From assembly GCF_900177345.1 (NCBI RefSeq), contig NZ_FWZT01000009.1, positions 174,855 to 238,854 of the forward strand: a DNA stretch of 64,000 nucleotides. Reading direction: 5' to 3'. The stretch is from Pseudobacteriovorax antillogorgiicola. Its GTDB lineage: Bacteria; Bdellovibrionota_B; Oligoflexia; Oligoflexales; Oligoflexaceae. Within the stretch, counting starts at the first letter, position 1; each line of letters begins with the position of its first letter. Both the position numbers and the translations under genes were made by a program. Below, one piece after another: positions 51,387-61,000 of this stretch. Under the pieces are notes generated by a model, which saw only the letters and a list, made by a program, of their open reading frames with translations, was not told where the DNA came from and made no database searches.

Positions 51387-52613
51387 CTAATAGAGGTCCT
51401 TGGGTCTAAACTCAAGATTCATAAGCTTCAAATCATAATCACCAGGAGGGGTCCGTTGGTCGACAAAGTAGGTAACACTCTTAACCATGTTAAAGTCAAA
51501 CCCAGCCTTTGCAAACAACTCAACAGGAATCCTATAGCTGAAGAGATAGCGCCCATAGTTGCTACGGTAGTCGCCAATGGCTAAGGCTTGCGAGCTATTG
51601 CCATCCGCATCTACCAATTTGATGAGAACCTCATCTGCGACACTGGGAGCTAGAAAGCGTAGCTCGTAATCATAGGCTGGAATTTTCTTGCCCAGGTCTC
51701 TGTCAGAAAAACTAGTGGGTTCATAGCCAGGCATAGCTGCTGAACTAGTTAGGTTTGCTTTAGCAAAGCCATAGCCATTGTGATGGAAACTCAACTGGAC
51801 CACCTCGGCTTCAACCTCACCGAAAGGGCCTGTATAGGTGGTTGAAGTTACCAAATCTCCCCACTGATTGGCGACGTTGATTGTTGAGCCGTCACCCATA
51901 TCTGTGGTGCTGTAGTTGTACTCACCATTGCGGTTGTAATCTGCTCGCCACCAAGGAATCATTTTGGGGGCCTTATAGAACTTTATGCTATCGACGATGA
52001 CCTCGAACGGCTGGTTTTGATCGTTTTGATCCACGTAGAAATTCACACTGTAAACATTGTGAAGCTGAAATCGATCGGGGTTTGGAACTCGTGGAATGAA
52101 GGCAGACATGGGGATTCGAACTTTTTGCCAATGATGAGAGATGGAGACAAAGTCCTTTAACTTTGCCTTCGTGGAGCCATGGCCATTAGGTGATTGCAGT
52201 GACACAGAGAAGGCGGAGACATTAGCTCCATAGTTGCCTTTAATATAGAACTCTAGGTACTTATATCTTCGAAGATCTTTACCGGCTCGATAGTCTTCGT
52301 ATGATTGTGGCTCGTGTCCAAGTTTCTCCCGACTGCTGGTAATCTTAGCAAAGCCAAAAGCCTGAACGTAGCTGTTGTCTGTTACCAGGTCTTCATTGAG
52401 ATATTGCAGGTGAATCGCTGTAGAGCCCTCATAGGCATCGTGAGTGATCGGTAGGTTGCCCCACTCATTCCAGGAAACAAAATTCCAGTTGCTTTCGCTG
52501 TAGTTCCAAACTCCGTCATAGTTAAGGTCATCTGTGGCCCATGGTAGAACATCCGATGTTGCCAAACCATTGGAAGCTAGGCCCAAGCCAAGCATGAAAA
52601 CAAAGCCTTTCAT
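51387..52613 (-). CDS. Secreted protein with two carbohydrate-binding-like beta-sandwich domains
   Basis: I chose ATG 52613, which follows AAGGAGAT and starts a clear signal peptide (KGFVFMLGLGLASNGLA); the open frame continues 75 bp upstream without a site. The 408-residue product contains two related halves. Each opens with a Tyr-rich W(A/R)xDxNxxGxxNYS stretch and continues with strands ending in a YLEFYIKG or YELRFLAP element, a SVNFYVDQNDQ or VTYFVDQRTP strand and a short C-terminal strand. Such folds resemble galactose-binding-like modules (CBM11/ExoP type) that bind beta-glucans. No catalytic residues are seen. The nearby GH44 enzyme makes a glucan-binding role plausible. Confidence 0.68.
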   Translation of the reverse strand: MKGFVFMLGLGLASNGLATSDVLPWATDDLNYDGVWNYSESNWNFVSWNEWGNLPITHDAYEGSTAIHLQYLNEDLVTDNSYVQAFGFAKITSSREKLGHEPQSYEDYRAGKDLRRYKYLEFYIKGNYGANVSAFSVSLQSPNGHGSTKAKLKDFVSISHHWQKVRIPMSAFIPRVPNPDRFQLHNVYSVNFYVDQNDQNQPFEVIVDSIKFYKAPKMIPWWRADYNRNGEYNYSTTDMGDGSTINVANQWGDLVTSTTYTGPFGEVEAEVVQLSFHHNGYGFAKANLTSSAAMPGYEPTSFSDRDLGKKIPAYDYELRFLAPSVADEVLIKLVDADGNSSQALAIGDYRSNYGRYLFSYRIPVELFAKAGFDFNMVKSVTYFVDQRTPPGDYDLKLMNLEFRPKDLY

Positions 52614-52922
52614 TGAGATCTCCTTGCAATTAGTCATGTTGCATTGATTAGGTGGGCTGATGGTAAGGGGGCTGCTAGAGGACTGCAAGGTTTGTAAATC
52701 TGGCTTGAATAGTCCTACTTTTTCGAAGCATTGCTAAAGCTCGATCATCGTAGAGCTTTCAAGTGATCTACGTCTAGCTTGGCGGTTTGCAGTGGCTTCT
52801 ATGGTAAACTCAACAGGCAGTATTTTTAACTGAAGTCAATCCCATGCGAACGGTTCGCGCACAGCTCTAGAGCTTTCGATTAGCACCGATGTCGGTGCAT
52901 GGAATGGCTGGCAATCCCCTCG
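52614..52922. other. Intergenic region with short inverted repeats
   Basis: No gene. GCACCGA-TG-TCGGTGC (52883-52898) and GCGAAC-GGTTCGC (about 52846-52858) are short perfect hairpins with no T-tract on either strand; they could be regulator sites or RNA structure. Confidence 0.4.
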
Positions 52923-53516
52923 CTAATTGACCTTTTTACCAACGAACTGGACCACTGCGCTAAGGCCTTTGTGATAACGGCCTTCTTCGATATTCCTTTC
53001 CGTCTCCTGGGCAAATAGGGTTTTCAAGCTTCCAAGCTCTGTTTCTAGAATCTCTAGAGTCATCAGCATGTCTTGATTGGGTGGTCCACCTGTACCGCGG
53101 CCCAAGTTCGCAGGAGTGTAGGCTTCTAACACGAAAAGTCCCTCCGTCTTTAATGCACTAGCAACTCTAGCATGGAGCTGACTTCGTACTTCGCTGGGCA
53201 TATGGGCCCAAATGGAAACGATCAAGTCCCATTGCCGCTCACCCAAGGGCCAGGTAGCTAGATCGCAAACTTCAGTAGCAATCGAAACGCCTTCATCAGT
53301 TGCAAGTTTCTGCGCAGTCTCTAGGCCTACAGGCGAAAGGTCAACTGCCGTGACCTCGTAACCAAGTTTTGCTAGGTATACCGCATTGCGCCCTTGTCCC
53401 TCGGCGAGGCAAAGTGCCTTTCCGGCCCCTATCACATGTTGTATTTGGTCTTTTAAAAAGTCGTTAGCCTCTTTTCCATAGGCAAAGCCGTCTTCGCTGT
53501 AGCGCGCATCCCACAT
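52923..53516 (-). CDS. Class I SAM-dependent methyltransferase (TehB-like)
   Basis: The 197-residue protein begins MWDARYSEDGFAYGKEANDFL, typical of the TehB/thiopurine-methyltransferase-like group. The SAM-binding loop is ALCLAEGQGRNAVYLAKLGYEVTAVDLSP (about 34-62), with WDLIVSIWAHMPSEVR as motif IV. Such enzymes detoxify oxyanions (tellurite, selenite) or small thiols. The substrate is unknown. It is divergently transcribed from the AlkD gene. Confidence 0.85.
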   Translation of the reverse strand: MWDARYSEDGFAYGKEANDFLKDQIQHVIGAGKALCLAEGQGRNAVYLAKLGYEVTAVDLSPVGLETAQKLATDEGVSIATEVCDLATWPLGERQWDLIVSIWAHMPSEVRSQLHARVASALKTEGLFVLEAYTPANLGRGTGGPPNQDMLMTLEILETELGSLKTLFAQETERNIEEGRYHKGLSAVVQFVGKKVN

Positions 53517-53638
53517 TGTAAAACTCTCCTAGTTGCAAACATCTCACATTGCTATATTTTGTACTCGATATAGGTTTAGCACAAGTTCTCTTAGAACAGC
53601 AAATAAGCAAGAAACAACTGAAAGGACTCATACGAACT

Positions 53639-54382
53639 ATGAAAGATGTAGTCAGCCTTAAGAAAAAGCTCGCTGCTGAGGCAGATCCTGAAACTAAGGC
53701 ATGGTTCGATAATTATCTCAAGGGGGCGATCGAATATCGCGGCTTGAAAACTCCTTTAGTACGTAAAATTCTAACGGCTCATATACGCGACCAAGGCCTC
53801 AAGAAGCAGCCAATTTCGGAGCAAGTTGAATTTGCAAAACAGCTCTTTAAAAGTAAGTTTGCTGAAGATAAATTCGCTGGCATCCTGTTTACTCAAAGTC
53901 ATCTTATGAAACAGCTTACGACCAAAGAAACCTTAGAATTCAGTCAGGAACTATTTAAGAGGCAATTGCTCTTCGACTGGTCGACAGTGGATTGGTATTG
54001 TGTTCGTGTCTTGGGGCCCTTGCTCAAAGACAGCACGATGAGTATGGCGACCTCCCTCGGTGCTTGGCATAAGTCCCAAAACCTATGGCAGCGGCGAGCT
54101 TCGATGGTGCCTTTTCGGTCTGTAGTCGATCACCCTCGCTATACAAAGAAAATTATGGCCCTTGCCAAAGTGCTCATAAAGGAGGACGAACGTTTTATTC
54201 AAACCGCGGTGGGTTGGGTTCTTAGTGATTTGTCTAAAATAGAGCCTAAAATTGTTGAAGAGTTTTTTCATAATAATCTTCCGCAAGTCCACAGAGAAGT
54301 TATCGATCGTCACACAAAATACCTACCTTGCCATAAAGAACTAAAGAGACTGAAAAGGCAAGTAGGACAATTCTCTAAATAA
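53639..54382 (+). CDS. AlkD-like DNA alkylation repair glycosylase
   Basis: The 247-residue all-helical HEAT-repeat protein matches AlkD, which excises N3- and N7-alkylated purines. Visible features are YRGLKTPLVRKIL near the N-terminus, the DWSTVDWYCVRVLGPL segment with catalytic Asp and Trp, and WQRRASMVPF with the conserved Arg pair. ATG 53639 is chosen because the family starts just before the KAWFDNYLKG helix; the 90 bp of open frame upstream is out of family and lacks a better site. AAAGGA lies 13 bases upstream, rather far. Confidence 0.85.
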   Translation: MKDVVSLKKKLAAEADPETKAWFDNYLKGAIEYRGLKTPLVRKILTAHIRDQGLKKQPISEQVEFAKQLFKSKFAEDKFAGILFTQSHLMKQLTTKETLEFSQELFKRQLLFDWSTVDWYCVRVLGPLLKDSTMSMATSLGAWHKSQNLWQRRASMVPFRSVVDHPRYTKKIMALAKVLIKEDERFIQTAVGWVLSDLSKIEPKIVEEFFHNNLPQVHREVIDRHTKYLPCHKELKRLKRQVGQFSK

Positions 54383-54413
54383 TTGATCTAGATTCTGGGA
54401 AAGTCGCAAGGCT

Positions 54414-57167
54414 CTACGCGGCCATCTGTGATAGTCGGTGCTGAGGCAGGTGAATTTCAAACTGAAAGGCCACATAGCCATCCTCGTTAGGAACGCCTTT
54501 CAGTGATATCTGACAGCTTCCCCCTTGTGACTCTATGATACTTCGTACCGCAGACATCCCAACACCACGACCAGAGATCTCGGTAACGTTATCTTGGTTT
54601 GACGACAATCCGTCAACAAAGATTAGCTCGGCTATCAAGTATGGATCAGTAAGACTGGAGCTGCATAGCCCGCGCTTCATAGCAAGGTCTCTGATCTTTC
54701 TGAGGTTTAGACCTTTACCATCGTCAGAGAAATCAATGAGAATCAATCCGTGAACTTCTTTAAGGCTGAAAAATAGCTGTCCTTGACTCGCTTTTCCTAT
54801 AGATTCCCGTTCATCAGCAGGTTCGATTCCATGATCCAAAGAGTTGCGGATCAGGTGGCTGAAGACTGACTGAATCGTCATAGAGGTATCATCGCTGAGC
54901 CAAACCTCTTCGATTTCGCTATGAATCTCAGGTTCAGGTTTATTAAGGCTGCGTGCCAGTTTGCGAGCCTGCGCCCAGATAGGCTTAAATATATCTCTCG
55001 CGTCATCAAAGTAGGATTGTTTGAACTCTGAATGGAGTTCCTTGAACTTCTCTCTTGTGCTAGGGTCTAGCTCTATGAAGAGTTGCAAGCCTGCCTCGAT
55101 CGAGGCTTTATTAAAAACAGCGATTCGCTCCATATTTCGACCCAAAACTTCGTAGTTGATCCTCGCATAGTCAGAAAAAATTTCTTTAATCTGTTCCAGG
55201 TCTCGCGTCATCTCTGTTTGGTTCCATAGCTTGCGATCGTCTCTGATACGGGAACACAGAGATTCCGCTTGGTGCAAAGAGTTGACTAGGTTTTTGAAGT
55301 CAAAATCTCGTGCTGATGCCTTAAACGTGTGGTAGTTGATAAACACGCTTTTCAGGGCAGAGTCATTATAGGTTGGATGATTTGCGATAGTCGATAGATT
55401 TTGTTCTAAGAATCGAATCCCCTGGGTGAAAAAGGAATGACAGCGGTCGGTAGAAGCGCGAATCAAGGTGCCGATGATCTTGAGTTCCTTTTTTTGTTCC
55501 TCGGATTGCTCTTCAAGCTTACGTAGCTCCGTTATATCGCGAACCACTACCATAATTTTTTCCGTTTCTTCGTCTTCATTGTCAATACTCTGCCAAGATA
55601 GGTTCAGATGCTTTTCATTGAGCTTGATGTTACTTGGTAGGTGGCATTCATTCATTTGAAAATTTAAGTTACTTTCACCAAGCGATCCAATGAGTACTGA
55701 TTCGATAGTGACTAATTCATCAGGGCTAAGATCCGTCTTGCGAAAGAATAGATCCATTGGATTCTTGCCAGCAATGTCCTTATTTTCCAATATTTCTGCT
55801 AGATGTAGGGAATAGTATCGTTCAATTTGTAAACCAGGCAGGATGGTGAAGATGCCCTGCTTTATATGATTCATGACCGAAGCAATATGTCTCGTCTTTT
55901 CTTCGACACGCTGTTCGATCTCACTGATCGTAGCCTTTAAGCTGTCGTTAAGAAATTCAATTTCACGCCTCGCTTTCTTCTGGCGACGATCCAGTTTATC
56001 CCCTAGTGCTAATGATAGCAGAATGACCTCTGCCGCAGACCCAAGCGTAACGCCATTCTTGGTAAACGAATTTACTGCGACAAGCCCAAGAGATTGAGCG
56101 CCATAGGCAAGTACGCCCACTAGAAAGAGGCCGAAAGCCAAAGCGAAGTACTGGGCAGATCGACTCCTTTGCGCTAAGGCGAAGACTGTAGCAGTCATGT
56201 AAACGAGGGAGGCGACCATTGCAAGGAGGATTCCTACCCTGACGATGTTGCCAAATGGTACTACGAAAGATAGGGCGCATTGGAGAAAACCCAATCCTAC
56301 CGTCACCATTACGATCTTATCGATGAGCGAGTTTCTCTGCTTTGTTTCTAGGAAGCTTTGAATGAACAACCCTAGAAAGGCTGTGGTTAAACCGAGAAAG
56401 ACGGCGGTTGATATGTTACCCCAATGGGGAGAGCGAGGCCACAAATGCTGATAGGCAAAGCCCGACATCGATGCCTGAAGGAGAACGTAGGAAGTAATAT
56501 AAGCGGAGTAGAGGGGGTAGCTCCTTTCTTTAAGCTTCAAGGACAGAATAAGGTTGTACAAAACCATAACCGTCACAATTCCAAAGTATAGACCCCAACT
56601 TAGAATCTCTTCCTCTTGCCTGTTGAGGTAATATTCTCGGGTGCTCAGTTGTAGTGGAATCTGGATGGTCTCACCTTCAAGTCGAAGATAGTAAGTCCTA
56701 GTTTTTCCAGCAGGGATCGCTACTTGAAAAACATAGTTGCGACTATTGATATCTCTCTCGCTGAACGGTACACGATCGCCAATATGGTCATGCTGAATGA
56801 GGGTGTTATCATCAAATTCGAAAAAATGAACATGATTCTGTTGCGGGTATCGCAAGGCTAAGAACCGGTCGACTGATTCTTGATTTGGGTTATAAATACT
56901 AAATCGAACCCAGATAGCCTTGTCCACAAAACCAAAGTTTAAGGATTCCTTTTGATTGAGTCGCCAAGCATCTTCAGGTAGGGCTAAGACGTCCTCGATT
57001 GTGTAGGTTTCAGCACTATCTTCAAGAAGCTCTATGGATTCTTGAAAATTATGTGGGTCTTTCATCGTCATCAGATTGAATAGAGATCGAGCTGGGGCCT
57101 CCGGGCCGAGACCAAGGCAAGATGATGCAAGAATCAGGGTTCCCATTGTAATTTTTAGTTTTAGCAA
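54414..57167 (-). CDS. 7TMR-DISM sensor with Hpt and CheA-type ATPase domain (paralogue)
   Basis: The 917-residue sensor kinase has the same architecture as the gene at 41556: signal peptide, DISMED2-type periplasmic domain (about 40-185), seven membrane helices (about 195-395), coiled coil, PAS-like part ending VVVRDITELRKLE, Hpt domain with H613 in NYHTFKASAR, and CheA-type ATPase (HLIRNSLDHGIE, DDGKGL, GRGVGMSAV). Identity to its paralogue is high in the Hpt and ATPase regions and low in the periplasmic domain, so the two probably sense different signals and feed the same or related regulators. Confidence 0.88.
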   Translation of the reverse strand: MLKLKITMGTLILASSCLGLGPEAPARSLFNLMTMKDPHNFQESIELLEDSAETYTIEDVLALPEDAWRLNQKESLNFGFVDKAIWVRFSIYNPNQESVDRFLALRYPQQNHVHFFEFDDNTLIQHDHIGDRVPFSERDINSRNYVFQVAIPAGKTRTYYLRLEGETIQIPLQLSTREYYLNRQEEEILSWGLYFGIVTVMVLYNLILSLKLKERSYPLYSAYITSYVLLQASMSGFAYQHLWPRSPHWGNISTAVFLGLTTAFLGLFIQSFLETKQRNSLIDKIVMVTVGLGFLQCALSFVVPFGNIVRVGILLAMVASLVYMTATVFALAQRSRSAQYFALAFGLFLVGVLAYGAQSLGLVAVNSFTKNGVTLGSAAEVILLSLALGDKLDRRQKKARREIEFLNDSLKATISEIEQRVEEKTRHIASVMNHIKQGIFTILPGLQIERYYSLHLAEILENKDIAGKNPMDLFFRKTDLSPDELVTIESVLIGSLGESNLNFQMNECHLPSNIKLNEKHLNLSWQSIDNEDEETEKIMVVVRDITELRKLEEQSEEQKKELKIIGTLIRASTDRCHSFFTQGIRFLEQNLSTIANHPTYNDSALKSVFINYHTFKASARDFDFKNLVNSLHQAESLCSRIRDDRKLWNQTEMTRDLEQIKEIFSDYARINYEVLGRNMERIAVFNKASIEAGLQLFIELDPSTREKFKELHSEFKQSYFDDARDIFKPIWAQARKLARSLNKPEPEIHSEIEEVWLSDDTSMTIQSVFSHLIRNSLDHGIEPADERESIGKASQGQLFFSLKEVHGLILIDFSDDGKGLNLRKIRDLAMKRGLCSSSLTDPYLIAELIFVDGLSSNQDNVTEISGRGVGMSAVRSIIESQGGSCQISLKGVPNEDGYVAFQFEIHLPQHRLSQMAA

Positions 57168-57343
57168 TCCGTACCCCTAGTTTACCTGGTATCGGATGGA
57201 TAGTCGGAAGAATTCAAGAAACTTTGATGAGCATTGTTTAATGGTGCATATAAAGTGTTGGATCTAATCAGCTTTTCCTTCTTCTTTCAACATCAGAAGG
57301 AAAATGTCGATCCAGAATAGTCGATGTAAATAAAGGGGGCTTT

Positions 57344-58603
57344 GTGAACGTTACCAATCTGATCGCTTTCCTATGGATTCTTACGTCTTGTAATAATCAG
57401 TTGTTTAATGACAGCGCGTCTAGCCGTGATGTTGCCGTTGAACCAAAAGTTACCCAAGATGTTGAAGTCGAGCAGACGGACAGTCTGATAGCATCAGAGC
57501 CGCAGATGGTTGGTGGTGCATTCTTGGTTTGCCACAATCCCCCGGTTACGGATTTGACCGCTGCCGGTGTGTCCCAATCGACAGAAAAGGTGATAGGTTG
57601 CCGGGCGCTTGACGATCAAGGTCAACCCTTATCGGGAGACGTCAGTTTAGGGCAAATACAATTCAAGTTGACCGATGGTAGTTTACTTGAACCGAAGCCA
57701 ATCGAGCAGAACCATGATGTCTGGCTCGCTATGTTTTTAATCGAACCAGAGATTCAAGAAACAATACTTAGTGCTAACGGTATAGTGGCAATCGATGGTG
57801 AAGACTTTAGAATTGATAGCTCCGAGGAAACCCAAGCGCCCCGTTTGAAGTGCCCAGCGGATTTTGTCCTCGTTCCAGCAAACCTTGCTGTTGGCATCGA
57901 TAAAGCTTTCTGCATTAGTAGCTACGAGATGAGGCAGGTAGGAGGACGAGCGAATTCTCAAGCTGTTGGTCTGCCTTGGGTCTCGATTGCATTAGACATT
58001 GCCAAAGCAGCCTGTATCGCTGAAGGCTGGCAGCTCCCGAGTAACGCCCATTGGATGGCTTTAGCACGGGCAATAGAAGCCGAGCCTAGCAACTGGAGTC
58101 TTGGCAAAGTAGGTGAGGGAGCTCTCAATCGTGGTCATTCAGACAGTGAACCGGCGGGGTTAATTGAAGCTAGCGATAATTTTCAGGATGCCTGTGTATT
58201 TACCAACCAAGCCTGTGATTTAAGCGTTTGGTCTGATCAACGCCGAGTTCATCGGCTCAACAATGGCCTCTTGATCTGGGATGTGGCAGGCAACGCTCAC
58301 GAATTGGTTGACTGGGTTGTTATCGAAGATAAAGCGAGCCCTGCGAATGCTTGGCTAGAAATTGGAGATACAACACCGACCACATCCATGCTGGCTTCGT
58401 CTTACTTTCCTAGCCGCCCCGATTGGGGGAAAGCGCAAGGTATGGGGGCTTATTTTCCTGGTCAGAACGGGCAGGGAGGCACCACCCAAAGAGGCGGTTC
58501 CTGGGGCGATGATGATAACACGGGGATCTATGCTCTGGCACTAGACTTAGGCGCGCAGCGCCCTCACGGTGTAACTGGTTTTCGTTGTGTATCAAATCCG
58601 TGA
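57344..58603 (+). CDS. Lipoprotein with formylglycine-generating-enzyme-like (FGE-sulfatase) domain
   Basis: The 419-residue protein starts at GTG 57344 with a lipoprotein signal (ILTSC, Cys16). An N-terminal domain (about 50-160) begins VGGAFLVC and contains VIGCRAL, like the beta-helix lipoprotein at 27866. The C-terminal domain (about 170-419) has the FGE fold: FCISSYEMR, AKAACIAEGWQLPSNAHWMALAR, WDVAGNAHELVDW and GGSWGDDD ... TGFRCVSNP. FGE-like domains in surface proteins often bind ligands rather than modify sulfatases. The active-site Cys pair of true FGE is not evident, so a binding or structural role is more likely. Confidence 0.8.
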   Translation: MNVTNLIAFLWILTSCNNQLFNDSASSRDVAVEPKVTQDVEVEQTDSLIASEPQMVGGAFLVCHNPPVTDLTAAGVSQSTEKVIGCRALDDQGQPLSGDVSLGQIQFKLTDGSLLEPKPIEQNHDVWLAMFLIEPEIQETILSANGIVAIDGEDFRIDSSEETQAPRLKCPADFVLVPANLAVGIDKAFCISSYEMRQVGGRANSQAVGLPWVSIALDIAKAACIAEGWQLPSNAHWMALARAIEAEPSNWSLGKVGEGALNRGHSDSEPAGLIEASDNFQDACVFTNQACDLSVWSDQRRVHRLNNGLLIWDVAGNAHELVDWVVIEDKASPANAWLEIGDTTPTTSMLASSYFPSRPDWGKAQGMGAYFPGQNGQGGTTQRGGSWGDDDNTGIYALALDLGAQRPHGVTGFRCVSNP

Positions 58604-58618
58604 TTTCGAAAATTATCT

Positions 58619-60757
58619 TTAGCTGGCAAGGGCTTGATCTAATGGTTCGACCTTCAAAAAAATGATCGTTGAGTCATCAGGTAGACCTTCATATTTTTCT
58701 CGTTGTTCGATCAATCTGCTAAACAAATCGCAGTTTTCCTTGGGGGAGAGCTTAGCGTCCACCATCTTTTGGAAGCCTTTGATTTTAAGTCGCTTACCGC
58801 TCTTCTCTTCAAGTTCTAACAAGCCATCGGTGAACATACCGTAGATATCGCCGATTTCCATAGGCCATGAGTGAACGGGAGTCTCTGGTCGAGAAAACTC
58901 GCCCCCGAGTGGTGTCCCTCTACAAAATAGAGTTTTGTGTGTGTTGCCTCGAAACTGCGTTGGCGGAATCGCACCTGCATTCGAGCACCAAAATCGGTAA
59001 TCGTTGAAGTCGAACAGGCAGAAGAGCATGGTCATGTGATGGCTTGTCTGAACTTTTTCTAGCATCACGTTGATACTGAATGCTAGGTTTTCAATGATCG
59101 TCTCTGGGGCCTCCTGATCTAAGTTCATAAGGGCAATACGACTTTGAACCGCTCCAGAAACCGCTGAGCTTACAAAAGCAGATGTCATGCCATGGCCTGC
59201 GACGTCTCCCAGGAGGAGTAAAACTCGCTTGCCATTCGGTGAAATGAATGACCCGTACCAATCGCCTCCGATCACTTCAGCAGGCTTATACATAGCAGAG
59301 AATTGGAAGCCGGTTTGATCACCTTTGTCTTCAATGAAACTTTGCTGAACAAGGCTAGTTTGTTCAAGTTCTTTTTGCCGAATGAGCTCCTTAAGCTCGA
59401 AGTTAGATTTCAAAAGTTCACGGCTCTTAAATGTTTTCCAAAGAAGCGACATGGCAATCAGAAGTGATAGGCTACTCAAACCCACAAGCCAATTTTTTAA
59501 ATTTCCAGCCCGCTGTTCGTTTTCAAGCCTGATCGATTTAATCTTATTTTGGGTTTCCAGTTCCCGATTCTCTAGTTCAGCTTTTTCAACTTCAAAATAG
59601 ATCCGCATTAAGGACGTCGCTCGATCACTTTTCTTGGCATTCCATTCCGTATAGATTTTATTATAGGTTTCATAGGTATCGTAAGCCGACTTATACTTAC
59701 CTTGGCCTTTAAAGAGCTTAGCCTTGGCTTCGAGCCACATAAGATAGACAGGTATGTACTTGTCTTTTAAATACTGATGATCCACTAGCGATAGTAGTTT
59801 TGTGGCTTCTTTGAATTGTTTTAGATATACATGGCCAAGGGCCATCCTAGTTCTTAGTCTTTGTAGTCGAAAGCTTAGCTTATGTTTCATATAGATGGTT
59901 TCTACCTGCTTAAAGTAGCTGAGGGCTAACTCGTATTTTTCTTGAAACATATAAACTTTCCCAACACCTCGTAGAGCGCCAGCGGAAATAATCTCCATTT
60001 CGATATCGTTAGCAAGGCGTGCTGCATTCTGATAGCCACGAAGTGCCAGATCTGGGTCTATTTCCAAACGAAACGCTGCTAAATTAAGCTCCAGTATGGC
60101 TGTCAGGTGTCGGTATGGCCTTGGTCTCGTGAACTCTAGGCTTTGCTCAAGGAGCTTAATAGCACGTTCATGATCTCCTGCACGATAAAAGGCCATCGCC
60201 GAGGTCGCAAGGATATCGTAGTGAAGCACATGGTCAAGGTTTGGAAAAACATCCATGGCTCTTTGAGAAGCTTTCAGGGTTTTTTGAACTTCCCCTTGGA
60301 AGTAGTACATGATGCCGATGTGAAGTAAGGCGAAGCCTTTGAGCTTGGGGAAGTCTTTGTTACGAGCCTTTTCAATGACGGCATCGAGGCGTTCGATCGC
60401 TTCTAAAAGCCTGTTCTCCAATTGAAGGCCAACGGCAGCGGTGGCTTTTAGCCAGAGAGTGAGTTCTAAGGGAATTTTACCCTGATGCTTGTCAATTAAA
60501 GGCTCGACCCATCGGCGAGGGGAAACTTCTTGATAGATTTCAGCCCGAGCGACCTCAACAAGGATTCTGATATATACCTGAATATCGGTATCTCGATATG
60601 ATTCAGCGAGAGCGCGACCCACAGAAACTGCCTGAACAGGGTGATCGTAGATCAATTGATTCACCTGCTCAGCAGGCGTACTACCGAACCCTGTTGGAGC
60701 CTGGGTGAATGAAAGTACCCACGATAGAGCTAGGGTTTTCCAGTGCCTGTCGATCAA
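58619..60757 (-). CDS. TPR sensor with C-terminal SpoIIE-type (PP2C) phosphatase
   Basis: The 712-residue protein has a signal peptide (about 1-25), about seven TPR-like helical repeats (about 70-390) predicted periplasmic, one membrane helix (about 430-450), a short coiled coil, and a PPM/SpoIIE phosphatase domain (about 490-700). Metal-binding motifs are GGDWYG, GDVAGHG, FTDGLLE and DDST. Such proteins dephosphorylate anti-sigma-factor antagonists in partner-switching stress pathways. No antagonist or anti-sigma gene is next to it. It converges with the FGE-like gene. Confidence 0.88.
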   Translation of the reverse strand: MIDRHWKTLALSWVLSFTQAPTGFGSTPAEQVNQLIYDHPVQAVSVGRALAESYRDTDIQVYIRILVEVARAEIYQEVSPRRWVEPLIDKHQGKIPLELTLWLKATAAVGLQLENRLLEAIERLDAVIEKARNKDFPKLKGFALLHIGIMYYFQGEVQKTLKASQRAMDVFPNLDHVLHYDILATSAMAFYRAGDHERAIKLLEQSLEFTRPRPYRHLTAILELNLAAFRLEIDPDLALRGYQNAARLANDIEMEIISAGALRGVGKVYMFQEKYELALSYFKQVETIYMKHKLSFRLQRLRTRMALGHVYLKQFKEATKLLSLVDHQYLKDKYIPVYLMWLEAKAKLFKGQGKYKSAYDTYETYNKIYTEWNAKKSDRATSLMRIYFEVEKAELENRELETQNKIKSIRLENEQRAGNLKNWLVGLSSLSLLIAMSLLWKTFKSRELLKSNFELKELIRQKELEQTSLVQQSFIEDKGDQTGFQFSAMYKPAEVIGGDWYGSFISPNGKRVLLLLGDVAGHGMTSAFVSSAVSGAVQSRIALMNLDQEAPETIIENLAFSINVMLEKVQTSHHMTMLFCLFDFNDYRFWCSNAGAIPPTQFRGNTHKTLFCRGTPLGGEFSRPETPVHSWPMEIGDIYGMFTDGLLELEEKSGKRLKIKGFQKMVDAKLSPKENCDLFSRLIEQREKYEGLPDDSTIIFLKVEPLDQALAS

Positions 60758-61000
60758 TAGACTTTTCCAGTGATGTTGTCGTGCGTGCCCTTATTCGCTC
60801 GTCGGTCATTGGAGTTTCTCTCAAAGTGACAGCCTAGGAAAGGTTTGCCTCATATGTCATGTCGTGGCTGAATCAATGGGTCATGGCAGCTGAGGCAGGG
60901 GTGAGAGATGTATCTATGTAATGTGCTACCAAAAGTTTCTAGCTCCGAGGAGCTTTCTCTTGTTAGGATAGGACGAAGTCCATCGGAAAGGAGATCTCCC

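Noticed and set aside
52883..52898. GCACCGA/TCGGTGC hairpin as terminator of the methyltransferase gene
   Set aside because: No T-run follows on either strand.
54535..54753. Plus-strand open frames within the two large sensor-kinase genes
   Set aside because: They are antisense shadows of well-conserved ATPase-domain sequence.
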